Below, piece by piece: positions 45,320 to 56,617 of a stretch of DNA of 64,000 nt. The stretch spans positions 1 through 64,000 of the forward strand of contig JASANE010028053.1 of NCBI GenBank assembly GCA_030248225.1, read 5' to 3'. Each line of letters opens with the position of its first letter. Position 1 is the stretch's first letter. Source of the stretch: Trileptium ribeirensis (lineage: Eukaryota > Nematoda > Enoplea > Enoplida > Thoracostomopsidae). The translations under genes were made by a program, and so were the position numbers. Below the pieces are notes generated by a model. It saw only the letters and a program-made list of their open reading frames with translations. It searched no databases and was not told the DNA's origin.

Positions 45320-47695
45320 GTCAGCATGTTATACTTTTATTTATAGAAGGAGGTAGGGGTGAGGGTATTTTTATTATGACGGCTATCGGATATTAAAATG
45401 GAAAGGGATTCGTGGTGGTTCGTACGCGTGGCCAGTAGTATGCCGGTGGGAATAATTGAATAACCTTTCTTGGCGCGCGTTGTTCTACCTTTGCTGCCAC
45501 AGTTAGAATGTTTATTCAAAATTAGTATAATACTTTAGTAACATATATGCCGGTCTAATTATTTCACTTTATACACCACTGACTAAGCCACCTATGCCTC
45601 GTGATTTGTAAATGTTTTAGTCACTCGGTCCAGAAAAGCATCGCTATGGTTTTGCTTAGATTTAGGTTTGGTTCACTTGAATTTTGATGAAATGAGCCTT
45701 GCTTTTATTTTTCTCAAACTTTGAGCATTGGTTTGGTTGAGCGCACTATTATCCTGAATAATTATTTGCTACTTGGAGTTTGGTTAAGTATTAATTCCTC
45801 TTATGAGGTTTGTACGAAGCCTTCTGGGCGACTAGACCCATACGTTTATTTAAGTATCGTATCCTTTTTCTTAAATTTACGCTAGTAATTTTCTTAATTT
45901 TTCCTCTTGTGAGGTTTGTACGTACCCTTCCGGACGGCTAGACTCGTACGTTTATTTGAGTACCTTATCCTCGGCCTTAGATTTACACTAGGTTGTACGA
46001 AGCGATGGTTGGGACTAGTTTAAGATCAGCCGATCGAAGAACGCAAGCGTAGTGTAGCCAAGCACCACAGAGACCACACTAGAAGCATTTGTCACCGCCG
46101 TCATTTTGACATTCGATGCAAATAGCGGAGCGAGGCTTCCCAGTCTTGTTTGTGAGAGCGTTAGACTTTATTTTGGAACCGTTGCGGTTAGTCGTCAGGA
46201 AATGACGCTTGTCGCCAGGGAACATTTTGGGGTCCAGTAAATTTTGGTGACAATGATTGTTAATGGTTATGATTAATTGATAAAATTTTGGTAACAATAT
46301 TTGTTAATGGTTATGATTAACTCAATTGATTTTAAATTAAATAGCGACTGAATGCAATTGCTTCAATTGTCGAAGTGTCTCTCTTCAGAAATTTAGAAAA
46401 GTAGCAATTTAACGTCCTTAGACAATAATTTGTTGTGTACGTACTATTTGTCTGGTGTAACGCACCGGAAACGCATTCACCTTTAGTCTTCCTCCTAAAA
46501 CTGAATACAATTGGGTTAATACCGGCACTCTCCATTTAATTTTTTCACGGGGTTTCTTTCATTTGGAATAGTTGACTTGAGTATATGGAAGACATACCAT
46601 TGGTTCGAGCTGCTAATGCTAAATGATTTCGGTCTAGATTGGACAAAATTAACTTGCATAATTTTTTTACAATACGATCGCTTTCTAGGACTGTAATAAG
46701 TGGGTTAGCCCCTTATATATCCTTTTTAACAAACATTTTATATGTTAAAAATACTTAGTGGCTTAACATTTACAAACTACCTCGGCTTGAACAGTTTCTA
46801 TAATGACTTATTTTGCTCATATTCTCTAAAATTTTACGATAGCAACCTAAATAGGATAACTTTTCATGCTGATTTCAAATATGCCATTATATTTTTACTA
46901 TATCTATCGATCCGACACTACTACTAATTTTGTTGTTTCTGGATGTGTCACTACGTCGTTTTGCTTTTGGTATTTTGTTCTTGCGCTAGCTATGTAAATT
47001 CGTTTGCTTCTGTATTGGTTGTGAATTTCACTGTTGGATAGAACTAACCTTCAGACGGTTTAGGAATGCAAGCCTATCACACAGTTTGCCGCACCCCTCT
47101 CAAAGACCGTTTGAACTAATCCACCGTGGTAGATGTAACACAAGAGCGAACAAGTTCATTCTAAGGTCTAGCGACTCTGGAAGAGAAGAAATGTTTCCGC
47201 ACGTTGATACGACATGGCTGGATAAACAATTTCCGCTCGTGCCCACGCAGTTCTCGGTGTAGCATTTCAAACAGTTCGGTGACCTCAATACATGAATCGT
47301 TGTTAAAGATATTGAAAATCTTATTTATAAATCTATAAATTTATAAAGTCTTTACATAAGTATATAAGTCTATAATATATATAAATATTTATAAATATTT
47401 AAAGTACTATAGTAATATAGTATTATTTAAATATTTTATAAGTATTTATAAATCTATAAATTTATTTAATAAGTTGGTTAAATAAAATAATTGAATTGAA
47501 TTGAAATTTACTAGCTAAGTGATTCTTTTAAGAATTAAAACCAATTAATACAACAAAATTATAAAACGGTTATAAGCTCCAGATTAAAACTGTTGCGGTA
47601 ATTTCGTGATCACTAAACTCACACTGAACTAAATTAAAACCAAGTTCTCAACGTAGGTTGAGAACTTGGTATAAAGACAATACAAAAATATACAA
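45320..47695 (-). repeat. LTR-like block of G2, proximal (5') copy
   Basis: Partner of 36900-39625. It contains ATGACGGCTATCGG, GGCCAGTAGTATGCCGG and GGCGCGCGTTGTTC at 45378-45490, and the outer segment 47508-47695. A 107-bp unit is duplicated at 45794-46007 (TTCCTCTTRTGAGGTTTGTACG, split by variable text), present once in the G3 block. 46079-46560 and 46560-47300 have no clear counterpart in the distal block, so one LTR has gained or lost material. 47300-47480 is A/T-only low complexity. Confidence 0.55.
47640..47669. other. 13-bp perfect stem-loop at the outer LTR end
   Basis: CCAAGTTCTCAAC, loop GTAG, GTTGAGAACTTGG. The homologous place in the distal LTR (39575-39600) keeps only the left arm, so the palindrome arose or decayed after insertion. 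Confidence 0.8.
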
Positions 47696-49424
47696 ATTAG
47701 ATAACTTAAGATTAAAATTTTAAGAAATGAAATTTTAAGAAAGAAAACTTTTACGATAAGATTTTAAGGGAACAATAAAATAGGTGAAAAAACTGATTTT
47801 TAAGGGTTTTGGACCCCGGTAGCCAATGGGACCCCGACATATATTTATTGTGTATAGGAGTAATTAGCTATATTATTTATTTATATACAGAATGTATTAA
47901 GAAATACATGGATGTTTTATATATACATGCGCTGGGTTACGTTGATGCATTATTAATAATATTTATATAATATATTTTGTTTCAGAGCTTTGCAGAATAA
48001 TTGTACAATTACAAAATTTATGTTCTCTTAACCTGCAAATTTTATTACAATTACAACAATTCAGAATATATAAATAAGATAAGTATATATGCTTACAGAG
48101 GATTATCCCTCTTAGCGACTATTCCACCTGGGGGACCCCAACTAAACCTTGGGTGGTAACCTGATTTCTCCTTGTGGCTTCGTACCCTTACCATCCTCCC
48201 AGACATGCCTACGCAGCGTGGCAACTTTTGAAAAAATTAGAGTAAACATCAGCAAAAATTGGGCTAAATCGAGCAGGGTTGGCGGAAAGTTAGTCATAGT
48301 TAGGGGGAATTGGAGACAGCCCAAATTTTTGAAAAACCTCTACAAAGGTCAGAAATCAAACAAATTTATATACTCAGAGTACACGTCAGCCGGTGGAGCA
48401 TGATTCGGGAACTCTTTTGCTGAACTTTATAATCAGTATAATAGTTGCCCACAATGATTATGTTATTGCTTAAATTCATGATCCACACGAGTGCCGCGCC
48501 AAAACATCGACATGATTCCCAAAAACACACAAAAATCTCGACGTGCACGACCAAACTGAACCATTTGGTTACGATATTTAACGGATTTGTATTGTTTGTA
48601 TCATCTGTTGATTACGTGCCCGGACCGTGAAGTCCGGCAAGAATTTTAGCTAAATTATGTTTCGGTTTCTTGGCGACTTCTCGCCAAATATGCATCCCAG
48701 TATGCATCCACCGTGAAGAGTCGTTATTAATTTATTATGCATCCACCGTGAAGAGTTGTTATTAATTTATTGTAGCTATTCGATGTTCTAAGTTGTTGGT
48801 GTGATTTTAAAACGTAAAATCTTACAGTGTACCTAAACTTATTGGTTGCCATTGGGGAAACATAAAGTGGGCTAGACAGAGGATATAAAACACGCCTTTA
48901 CGAAGCGACATCGAAACCAGTCGGCTCGTAGACACAGAACAAAGCAGTTGTCGTCCTGACACATCTATCCCTTTGGTGTTCTGATGGAGGGTTTTATAAG
49001 TACATATTGGCTTTTTCTCGCTTTTTTCTCTCGTTTGTGCTCGGCTTAGCCTCCCGCCATGTTGCGTGACAGAGGCCTCCAGTCGGTCCAACAAGCGTTG
49101 AGGTAGTTCGAGAGAATGTATAAGATCTGCTTGAATTAACTTTGTAAATTTCCGTCCAGACTAGTTCCCCCGACATTCCTGGTGATACTGGGAATATCTG
49201 GCGCGTCTACTCGAGCCTATGAACCTGCTTCAACTGTAATAAAGGTGTGACCTAATACATGAAAATATGCTGTTGAACTCCGGATTAACCCCATACTGCA
49301 TCTAAATGGACCCAGCGTACAATACGAAAGCGTTGCAATGATTTTGTTTGTCGTATACTGTGCATTTGCACGTGCGTTGCTACTCGCTCGCGTTTCTGAG
49401 GTACCTTAAGGGACCTATCAACAG
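47696..49424. other. Intergenic, no gene recognised
   Basis: Includes a perfect-looking 2 x 35-bp tandem repeat at 48701-48770 (ATGCATCCACCGTGAAGAG core). Minus-strand frames of 60-90 codons at 48822-49176 have no known domain. Confidence 0.45.
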
Positions 49425-49498
49425 GTCCCAGATAGCTCAGTGGTCAGCGTACGTAACTTTCACCCGTACAGCCCGGGTTCGATTCCAGCACCGGCATG
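49425..49498 (+). pseudogene. tRNA-like sequence (tRNA pseudogene or SINE head)
   Basis: TAGCTCAGTGGTCAGCG is a good A box/D-arm and GGGTTCGATTCC a good B box/T-loop, with normal spacing between them. The acceptor ends do not pair, the anticodon arm gives a 5-bp stem (GTACG/CGTAC) with an 11-base loop, and the T stem is imperfect, so it is not a functional tRNA. It is most likely a tRNA-derived SINE head or a decayed tRNA. No second copy was seen in this window. Confidence 0.6.
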
Positions 49499-50151
49499 AG
49501 TTTGTCAAACATTGAACAATACACAAATTCAGAAATGCATCAAAGAGTTAAACATTTTTGAAAAATGCGATAACGGCCTTGGAAGCGCCTCTCAGGCAGC
49601 CCACGAAGCTACCAAATATTTCGTGATGACTTGTAACTATTGAAAAGTGTATTAATAAAGGTACATCACTTAGCAGCTGGCAAATTGAAGGAAATGGAAC
49701 GATCCAGAAAATCGTTGGTAGAGTCCAGAGGTTTAGTTTCGAGGACATGCTTTATAAGGAATCATGAAGCTTTCCTTGGGTAGAAATTGGAACCGCGGCA
49801 ACATTTTTGAAGGTGTCCATCAGATGAATTGCAGGACGCACCGAGTAAGCTTACCAGGTTTGGCGTGAAGGACGCCTTCCACCACAATAACAGAATCGGA
49901 TCCCTTGGGGTATACCTGGACGGCTTGATCATCTTAACCTTGTTAGGGATCACTTCCGGATTAGGGAAGATTAGGCAAGTTTCCGGGAATACACTTGCCA
50001 ATGGCATTAGTTTCCCTCGTCGTATGCACTAACAGGAATATGAACTATGCCACCGACTAAAATATTGTAGTTTCGACCAAATCAAATCCTTAAAGTCAAA
50101 ACTGAGTTTCAGGTAACATATTATTCTCACAAGTGTGGGTTAACATTACAG

Positions 50152-50505
50152 GTGCTAGAAGCAACGGTTAAAAGTATACACGCGAATTCGAGCGTCCCAA
50201 ATATTAACGCTACCGGTGTTCATCTTAACCGAACACTCATGAAAACAAGCTTGCAAAATTTTATTTATCGACCACCAGTGTTCCATGTATTGAAAGAACT
50301 GGGAACCCATTCAGAAACACAAAATATCAATCTCCTTAGCAGTAGTCCGGGAAAATATATAGGATCAAAAGTGTCGGACAAGGCACTAGAAATGAGGGAA
50401 AGACGGATCAGCTTTACTTTCCAAAATGAGGCCCAAAATAAACCCGTCTGCCCGGGTATACCCACCAGCGGCCTGGTAAACTGGCAAATTCTGTTAGGTC
50501 AATAA
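50152..50505 (+). CDS. Unrecognised 117-codon ORF, possible terminal exon
   Basis: A plus-strand frame preceded immediately by TAACATTACAG, a plausible splice acceptor, and ending in TAA at 50505. The sequence is evenly polar with segments such as NFIYRPPVFHVLKELGTH and SPGKYIGSKVSDKALEMRER. I do not recognise a family. The 67-codon frame at 49829-50032 upstream could belong with it. Composition is more coding-like than neighbouring frames, but with no homologue named this may be chance. Confidence 0.3.
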   Translation: MLEATVKSIHANSSVPNINATGVHLNRTLMKTSLQNFIYRPPVFHVLKELGTHSETQNINLLSSSPGKYIGSKVSDKALEMRERRISFTFQNEAQNKPVCPGIPTSGLVNWQILLGQ

Positions 50506-52019
50506 ATGAAAGGTACGATATGTAAGCTCAGGCGGTGCAGGAGACCTGATGCCAGCGTCTTGTGCTGTGGTAAGCGATTTGCTAGTGATATACTACCACA
50601 AATGATAATCGTGAAAGAAGCTTTTTGAAAATTGTCGACGTATTAGCGGCGGACGCCTAAGTGGAATTTTGGATAACGAACAGGGACCCGAAAGGTAGAA
50701 CGAAAATATGTTTCGAATTGATTTGATGAATTTGGTGTCTGACTGTCGTGCTTAACGATAACGGCATCGAATCAATATTTCCAGTTTCGGATTGTTTCTG
50801 CTTCGTTCATAGAGAAATGCGTCCTACTCGACATCGTCAGCATATATACACGTGTGTAAGGAAACATTACATTCGACAGTATGTAATAACCTCCGTGAGT
50901 TGTTACGCAAAGCGTGTTATACGTAACAACTTTAGTCTTGTAGCTCTTACAGGTCTTGTATTAACAACATTGCTAATGTCGATACGTGTATTTACAGCTT
51001 TATAACAACAATCGCATGTTCTTACGAACAGTCCTAACCATACATACTCAAGTTCTGAAATCTCAAGAGATGATAGCCGTGCCACTGGGACGTGAGATCG
51101 GTCTTCGGCCTCCTAGGGCATCGGCTTCTTGGAGGTAGTATGGCAGGTCACCATTGTTTCGCAACAGAATCCCAGTGAATAAAACAGACGATGCGGAGAT
51201 AATATTAAGGAAATTTCTTCGGTTTTATGTGAATATCACGGTTCAAATCGCTAAATTAGTTGTATCTAGGATTCATGATGAACCCTTGAAGATGAGTGTC
51301 ACGCTCATCATATTACGTTATGTGCGTTGTGGGATGACGCGGTCGATTTGTCTGTTTAGTTGTCATACTTTTGAAAAGGGGGGTAAATTTCCCGGTTTTG
51401 TATTGCCAAAATTTTTCCCGCGTTTCCAACTTTTGTGCTGTCCCCCTAACTTTTGTTCCAAAATCCACAATAAATTTTTATTTTTTGTTCGGATTCGGAG
51501 CAAAAGTTGGGGGGATGGGAGGCGGCGCAGCAGAATGGTGGGAAGCATGTCCTCTCCCCAAAAACAGAGACGACTAATGGAAAACTGGACCTTATCATGC
51601 CGTAACGTATACAGCGTAGTGTGATATGAGTGTCCCGCTTTTCTTTAACAGTTCATGACGAACTCTTGGCTATATTTTATATCGCCGCCTCATATGGCGA
51701 AAAATAGTACCATTTTGTACAACTGCGATATTCTATGTACAATTTCACATTGATATGCTATTGAAATCAATCGCCGTAAATACCTATATTATTGTGAATT
51801 CTGTAATTTTGTGAAGCTGCATAAGGACAATTACATATCTGTAGTGAGTATGATGTGCAATAAAAGACGAATATGCGTAACATTGTAATATTATATACGT
51901 ACGATAAATTCGCTTCATCACTGTTGTCATAAATTTTTTCCTGGTCAGCCGCGTAATTATGCATCATTCACAGAGAAGTGTGTGTACGAATTGCACACCG
52001 TAAGCTATTGCAGCAACCA
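50506..52019. other. Intergenic, no gene recognised
   Basis: The 156-codon frame at 51154-51624 is overlapped by equally long frames on both strands and by an inverted repeat (CCCCCTAACTTTTGTTCC at about 51439 against GGAGCAAAAGTTGGGGGG at about 51498), so I do not call it a gene. It may be a small fold-back element. Confidence 0.4.
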
Positions 52020-52250
52020 TGCTGTAAGAAAACAATATTGTCATGGAATTATGTTATTGCAATCATAGCGCCATCAAAAGCACAAGCTAAAATATTGCTG
52101 CTACAGTAACATCAGCTTTTATTGCACCCTCAATAGCGAAGCAAAAATATTGCCACTACAATAATATGGGCTTGTGTTGCAAAACCGCTGAATGATCGAG
52201 TTATTGCTGCGTTAAAAGCGCTAGTTGGTATTGTAGCAACAATATAATGC
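52020..52250. repeat. Tandem repeat, about 3 units of 65 bp
   Basis: Phrases AAATATTGCTGCTACAGTAA, AAATATTGCCACTACAATAA and a third degenerate version follow one another, each with a GCAATAGCGC-like and TTATTGCA-like part. Directly adjacent to the minisatellite. Confidence 0.6.
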
Positions 52251-52261
52251 TAGCTAAGTTT

Positions 52262-52672
52262 GATAATGGTGCCCTTTCCAGTCTGATTTTGGTGCAACCC
52301 TCCGGTTTGATATTTGTGCCGCTCTCGAGTTTGATATTGGTTCCTCTCGAGTTTTATATTGGTGTCCTCTCCTGTTTGATATCGGTGGCCCTTCCAGTTT
52401 CATATTGGCGCCCTCCTTTAAATTGACATTGGACTCCCTTCCAGTTTGATATTGGTGCCCCCCTTTAATTTGATATTGGTGCTCCCTCCAATTTGACAAT
52501 GATGTTCCAAAAAAGTTCAATATTGGACCCCCTCCAGTTTGCTGTTGGTGACCCGTTCAGTTTGACATTGTTGTCCTATCCAGTTTGATATCGGTGACCC
52601 TTCCAGTTTCATATTGTTGTCCCCCTATAATTTGATATTGGACTCCTTCTAGTTTGATATTGGTGTCCCTCT
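52262..52672. repeat. Minisatellite, about 17 units of 22-25 bp
   Basis: Consensus CCAGTTTGATATTGGTGCCC with C/T-rich spacers. Unit boundaries are easy to follow by the recurring TTTGATATTGG, with single-base variants. The minus strand is open through most of it, giving an HQYQTGRE-type repeat protein, but this is a by-product of the periodicity. Confidence 0.9.
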
Positions 52673-52715
52673 CTCCCTGTTGTTTCTGATTTGAAAACGC
52701 GTTGGATATACGTGT

Positions 52716-52873
52716 ACTCAGGCGCTACTAGGATTGCGTTCGGTAGTAAAATCTGATATTGGATTTTCGGCCGAGGAATTTGTGTATGGAGTCCCACTCC
52801 GTCTCCCAGGTGAGCTGTTCGATCCACCAACTAACGTTGATACTGATCTTCCGGCATATATAAAACGGCTTCG
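52716..52873 (+). pseudogene. Integrase C-terminal fragment of a second gypsy lineage
   Basis: The plus-strand frame reads LLG, RSVVKSDIG, FSAEEFVYGVPLRLPGELFD and DLPAYIKRLR, then TAA. It matches the end of the integrase core of many animal gypsy elements (LLG.RT..K.D...SAAELVYGT.LRLPGEFF). The three gypsy copies G1-G3 do not show this sequence, so it is a different family. Only this fragment is recognisable; upstream it runs into the minisatellite. Confidence 0.8.
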
Positions 52874-54109
52874 ATAAATTATGCAACTATGATCAGCACA
52901 AACATGCCTACAAAAACGGTCAGTCGATTTTTCCGAAAACCTTGGATCCTGTAAGGATGTCTTCGTTCGGCATGACGGTATCAGCAGGCCTCTTCAGCAT
53001 CCGTTCGATAACTGAACTCGGACTGAAAAGACACTAACAATTAAGAGAAACAATAAACCCAAAACAGTTGCCGTTGATCGTGTCAATCCTTCATTATGAA
53101 TCGTATAAATAGGACATTCGAATATTTCAACATGAACTGTTCTGAGAGGGATTTCTATAGTAGCAGTTTTCCCCAACGGCCTAACTAATGGAACATTGAA
53201 CTGAAAACTGGATTCGAAGTCAGAAGAACCAGTTTCTGCATGAAGCGTTGAAAAAATTTGCTTCTTGAAAATTAGATAAAATGAAATTATATACATATGC
53301 CTAATGGCTTACAGAAACGTTCACTGTTGAGACATAATGGTGTCATTTACTGCGTTAGGCGACTCAGCTGAATCGCGCTATTTGATATTTTATGTTGTAC
53401 CAGTTATTTATTTTATTAAAAGGTTCTTTCTTGAATATGGCGGTTTATTCGCCGGTCACAGCTCGTTGTCTCTAGAATTAGCTTACTTCGTAGATTAATT
53501 CGATTGAAAGGATATGTCAGTCGTCCTGGCAAATTAATATATTCTGTATCGATAATCTAACTACATAGCTAGTGATAAATTGAAATCTTAATCAGAACGT
53601 AGTGAAACGTAGTGGAGATTGTACGTTGCAGGGTGAAATTCCTTTTAAATTCCGTCTGTGTGTGATCGGCCATAAATCTGGAACGACTTAACTGATTTTT
53701 ATGATCCTGGCTCATTCGAACCGGCATAGTCGATTTACCGTTTTAGTACCCTTCACGGAAGCAAGATAATTTTTATCTTAACTTTCAAATTTTTTTTTCT
53801 GGTTGGTTTTATTTCATAGTAAAATGATAACTACCGATGCATCTTTTTTTGTTTTTCGATTACTGCTCCGGTTCCGAGTTATAGGGTTCGAGGTATGGTG
53901 CCCCAATGGTTCCTCGACTCAAAATTCGAAAATATGTTCTGACGTCTTGGGCGGCTGATAAGTTTCACCGGAAATTTAATACCGGTATTAGTTTTGTTCG
54001 TGGGCGTAGGTGTACCTATGCTTCACCACGTTCTACAATCTCGATAGAGTTACTAGTTTATACAAGCAGCGTTTGTTTGGAGTTCTATAGGCGTTGTTAA
54101 TCATCTACT
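52874..54109. other. Intergenic, no gene recognised
   Basis: The 100-codon minus-strand frame at 52994-53296 contains a hydrophobic stretch (TATVLGLLFLLIVSVFSV) near its C terminus but no family signature. T-rich text at 53780-53860 resembles that at 3628-3705. Confidence 0.4.
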
Positions 54110-54830
54110 AGGCTATAAGGGGTGTCGAAGCTGGATTTCTTTCAACGGTAGTGCAGTATCGTGCTTACGCGGCGCTCCGAGATACTGTCTGGCAATAAAG
54201 ACTGTATTAGCGTAAATCTAAGGCCAAGGTTAAGTTACTCAATTACTTGTGGAGCTATAAGTTGTCCGGACATGGTTGTACAAACCCCACAAAGGGCAAA
54301 GTAGTAGATAAGCCGTAACCTAACGCTAATTTATCAGATAACTACTTAGAATAATAGCGCGCTCAAACACATGAGTTATAGTCAAGCTAGAAGCAAGAAC
54401 TTCGTCAGTCAAACTCGGTGGCGTAGTTAAAAGGAACTGGTCAAACATATCGGAGTTAGTGAGGTTCAATAAAATATGGATCCCGGTACATTTTGTGGCT
54501 TAATTCAATAGAACGATGCCTTGTTTATTTGTTACTGATTTTGTATAAACATTTCAATAACGGTTTTGGTGATTAATTATCTCAATATCTGAGCAAATCG
54601 AGTTGATCACGCAGCAGCGCTTTACGGAATATACCACTCAATAAAGAATAAGCACGCGCTGAGAAAAGAACGTGACCACTAGCTCCGCCGGCATACCACT
54701 GGCAACATCTCGAACGCCACATTTTCTGGTGACGAATCCCGTCCCTATGTAATAACCGATAGCCGTCTTAAAAATTCCCAGTCCAACCCTACCGCCAACA
54801 AAAGGACATAAAATAACATGCTAACCACCA
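54110..54830 (+). repeat. LTR-like block of G3
   Basis: The inverse complement matches the LTR-like blocks of G2 (CGGCATACCACTGGCAAC, GACGAATCCCGTC, ATAACCGATAGCCGTC). It lies immediately upstream of the G3 gag and in the orientation expected of a 5' LTR. It carries one copy of the 107-bp subrepeat that is doubled at 45794-46007. Outer limit not resolved. Confidence 0.6.
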
Positions 54831-55143
54831 TGTCGTGTAAAAGCGGAGAACAATTGTAACAAAATAAAAGTGGTCAGTCTTTTCGGAAATTAAAACTGAC
54901 GCCAGTCCGGAGTAAAGCTCAAGCTAAAATAGATTTGACATATCATAGTAGAAATTATTAAGCCACATAATCAGGACGTTTACGTAAGCCTGCCCTAAAC
55001 CCAAAAAGTATCAAAATACCACTCCAAAGAACGCCACCTAACGTACTGACGCATAAAGATCCGACGACAAAACGAAAGAATGTCGGGCCACTGCCAAATG
55101 AAGAAGTACAAGGAACGACGATAGAATCAAAACAACTACAGAG

Positions 55144-56609
55144 TTGGAAGATATAATTCCAGAAATGAATACGAGAGCAGTTGAACCAAAAATAAAAGAA
55201 CAACCGGAGGATAAAAGAAGCTTGCAGGAAACGTATACCGATACGTTCGAAGAAGAAGCAAGCATCGAAGTACAGTTTGCAAATATAGAAAACCCGGAAA
55301 AAGAAATTCGGGCAACAATGCAAATGCTACAACGACAAAAAGATACAACTACAATTCATGACGATGTATGCGACTTCAACAAAGGAACAACGGCAATTAT
55401 GTCAAAGCCTGGACCTAAATGAACCGGAGATTCAGTTGGCACAACCTAGGAAAGAATCGCACAGCACTGATGAGGACGAAAGAACACTAGTGCAACAAAA
55501 TAACGATATTCAGCAAAACAGTCGCAACTAGAGGAACAAAATCAGAACGATCGGCGACCGAAGATCATAATACAAGGAGCAGAATACTATGGACCCTTCA
55601 GTCTGGGTGAAGTATATACAACTCCGAGCAACAATAACTCAGAGCAACCACACTTGATAACAACTACAATCGGTAGTCAAGAAACAACCAATGTAGGCTG
55701 GAGTACAGTCGAAATTCAACAAGTGCGACAAGAACAACAACAGCAATCGGGCACGAACAATAAAGCAACCAGAGTAAACCAAACCCAAGTCGGTGCAAAT
55801 AAAATTCGACCCGGTGCAAACCAACCGCAAGTTGGTGCAAGTCAAAATCAATTCGGTGCAATTCCGAGACGATTAAAGGAAAATCGAAATCAATTCGGTG
55901 CTAAAATCAACTCAGAACAACTATGTGCAAATTATGATCAAATCGGTGCAAACCAAAGTGAATTCAGTGCAATCCAATCATAATACAATGCAAACCGAGA
56001 CCGATATAGCGCAAAATATGATCAAGTTGAATACGGTGCAAATCAGTCTCAATTCCATACAAACCGCAACCAAGTCGATTCAAACTACGATCAATTCGGG
56101 ACACAGGAAGAACGAACCGATGTAAATCAAAAGCGATCAAACGCAAACTACGTTCAAAACGATGCAAGCTTCAATCGATTCGGTGCAAACTGAAAGCAAT
56201 GTAGTGTAAACCAACAGCAATTCAACACAAACGGAGAACAATATGTCAATCAAGAGCGAACCAATGCAAATCAATACAAAATTGGCACACACAAACAACG
56301 AGTCGACGTAAACCAAATTCGATTCAATACTAACGGTGAACAACTCAATTCAAACCGTGACCAAATTGATTCAAACTTTGACCAATTCCGTATACAAAAT
56401 GAAGGAATCGATATAAATCGAACACGATTCAACCCATATTGTCACCAAAGCGAAATAAATTACACCAATTCGGTGCATATAAAGAGCGAGCAGATGCAAA
56501 TCAAAGTCGACTTAAAACAAATGGCGATCGATTCAATGCAAATTGTGAATAGTTTGGTACAAATTATGATCAATTCGATATAAAGAACGAATCAACGCGA
56601 ACCCAATAC
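55144..56609 (+). pseudogene. Ty3/gypsy copy G3: gag N-terminal and heptad-repeat region
   Basis: An acidic N-terminal frame (SLQETYTDTFEEEASIEVQF, 55225-55290) matches G2, followed after frame breaks by the AEYYGPFSLGEVYTTPSNNN segment. From about 55740 to 56610 a 21-bp period encodes degenerate heptads of type Q(V/F/I)GANQ (TQVGANK, PQVGASQ, NQFGAIP and so on). The array is split over three frames by frameshifts and is interrupted by hAT copy E. G1 has only two or three such heptads, so the array has expanded or contracted between copies. Likely a disordered linker in Gag (inference). Confidence 0.8.
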
Positions 56610-56617
56610 AATACGAT

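Noticed and set aside
51154..51624. A 156-codon plus-strand frame
   Set aside because: Overlapped by a large inverted repeat and by open frames on both strands; no domain or splice context.
52254..52520. An 88-codon HQYQTGRE-repeat protein on the minus strand
   Set aside because: It is the translation of the minisatellite; unit lengths of 22-25 bp do not keep a reading frame.
55654..56600. The regular 21-bp spacing as a CRISPR-like array
   Set aside because: There are no conserved repeats separated by unique spacers; the period is a degenerate coding heptad inside gag of a eukaryotic retrotransposon.
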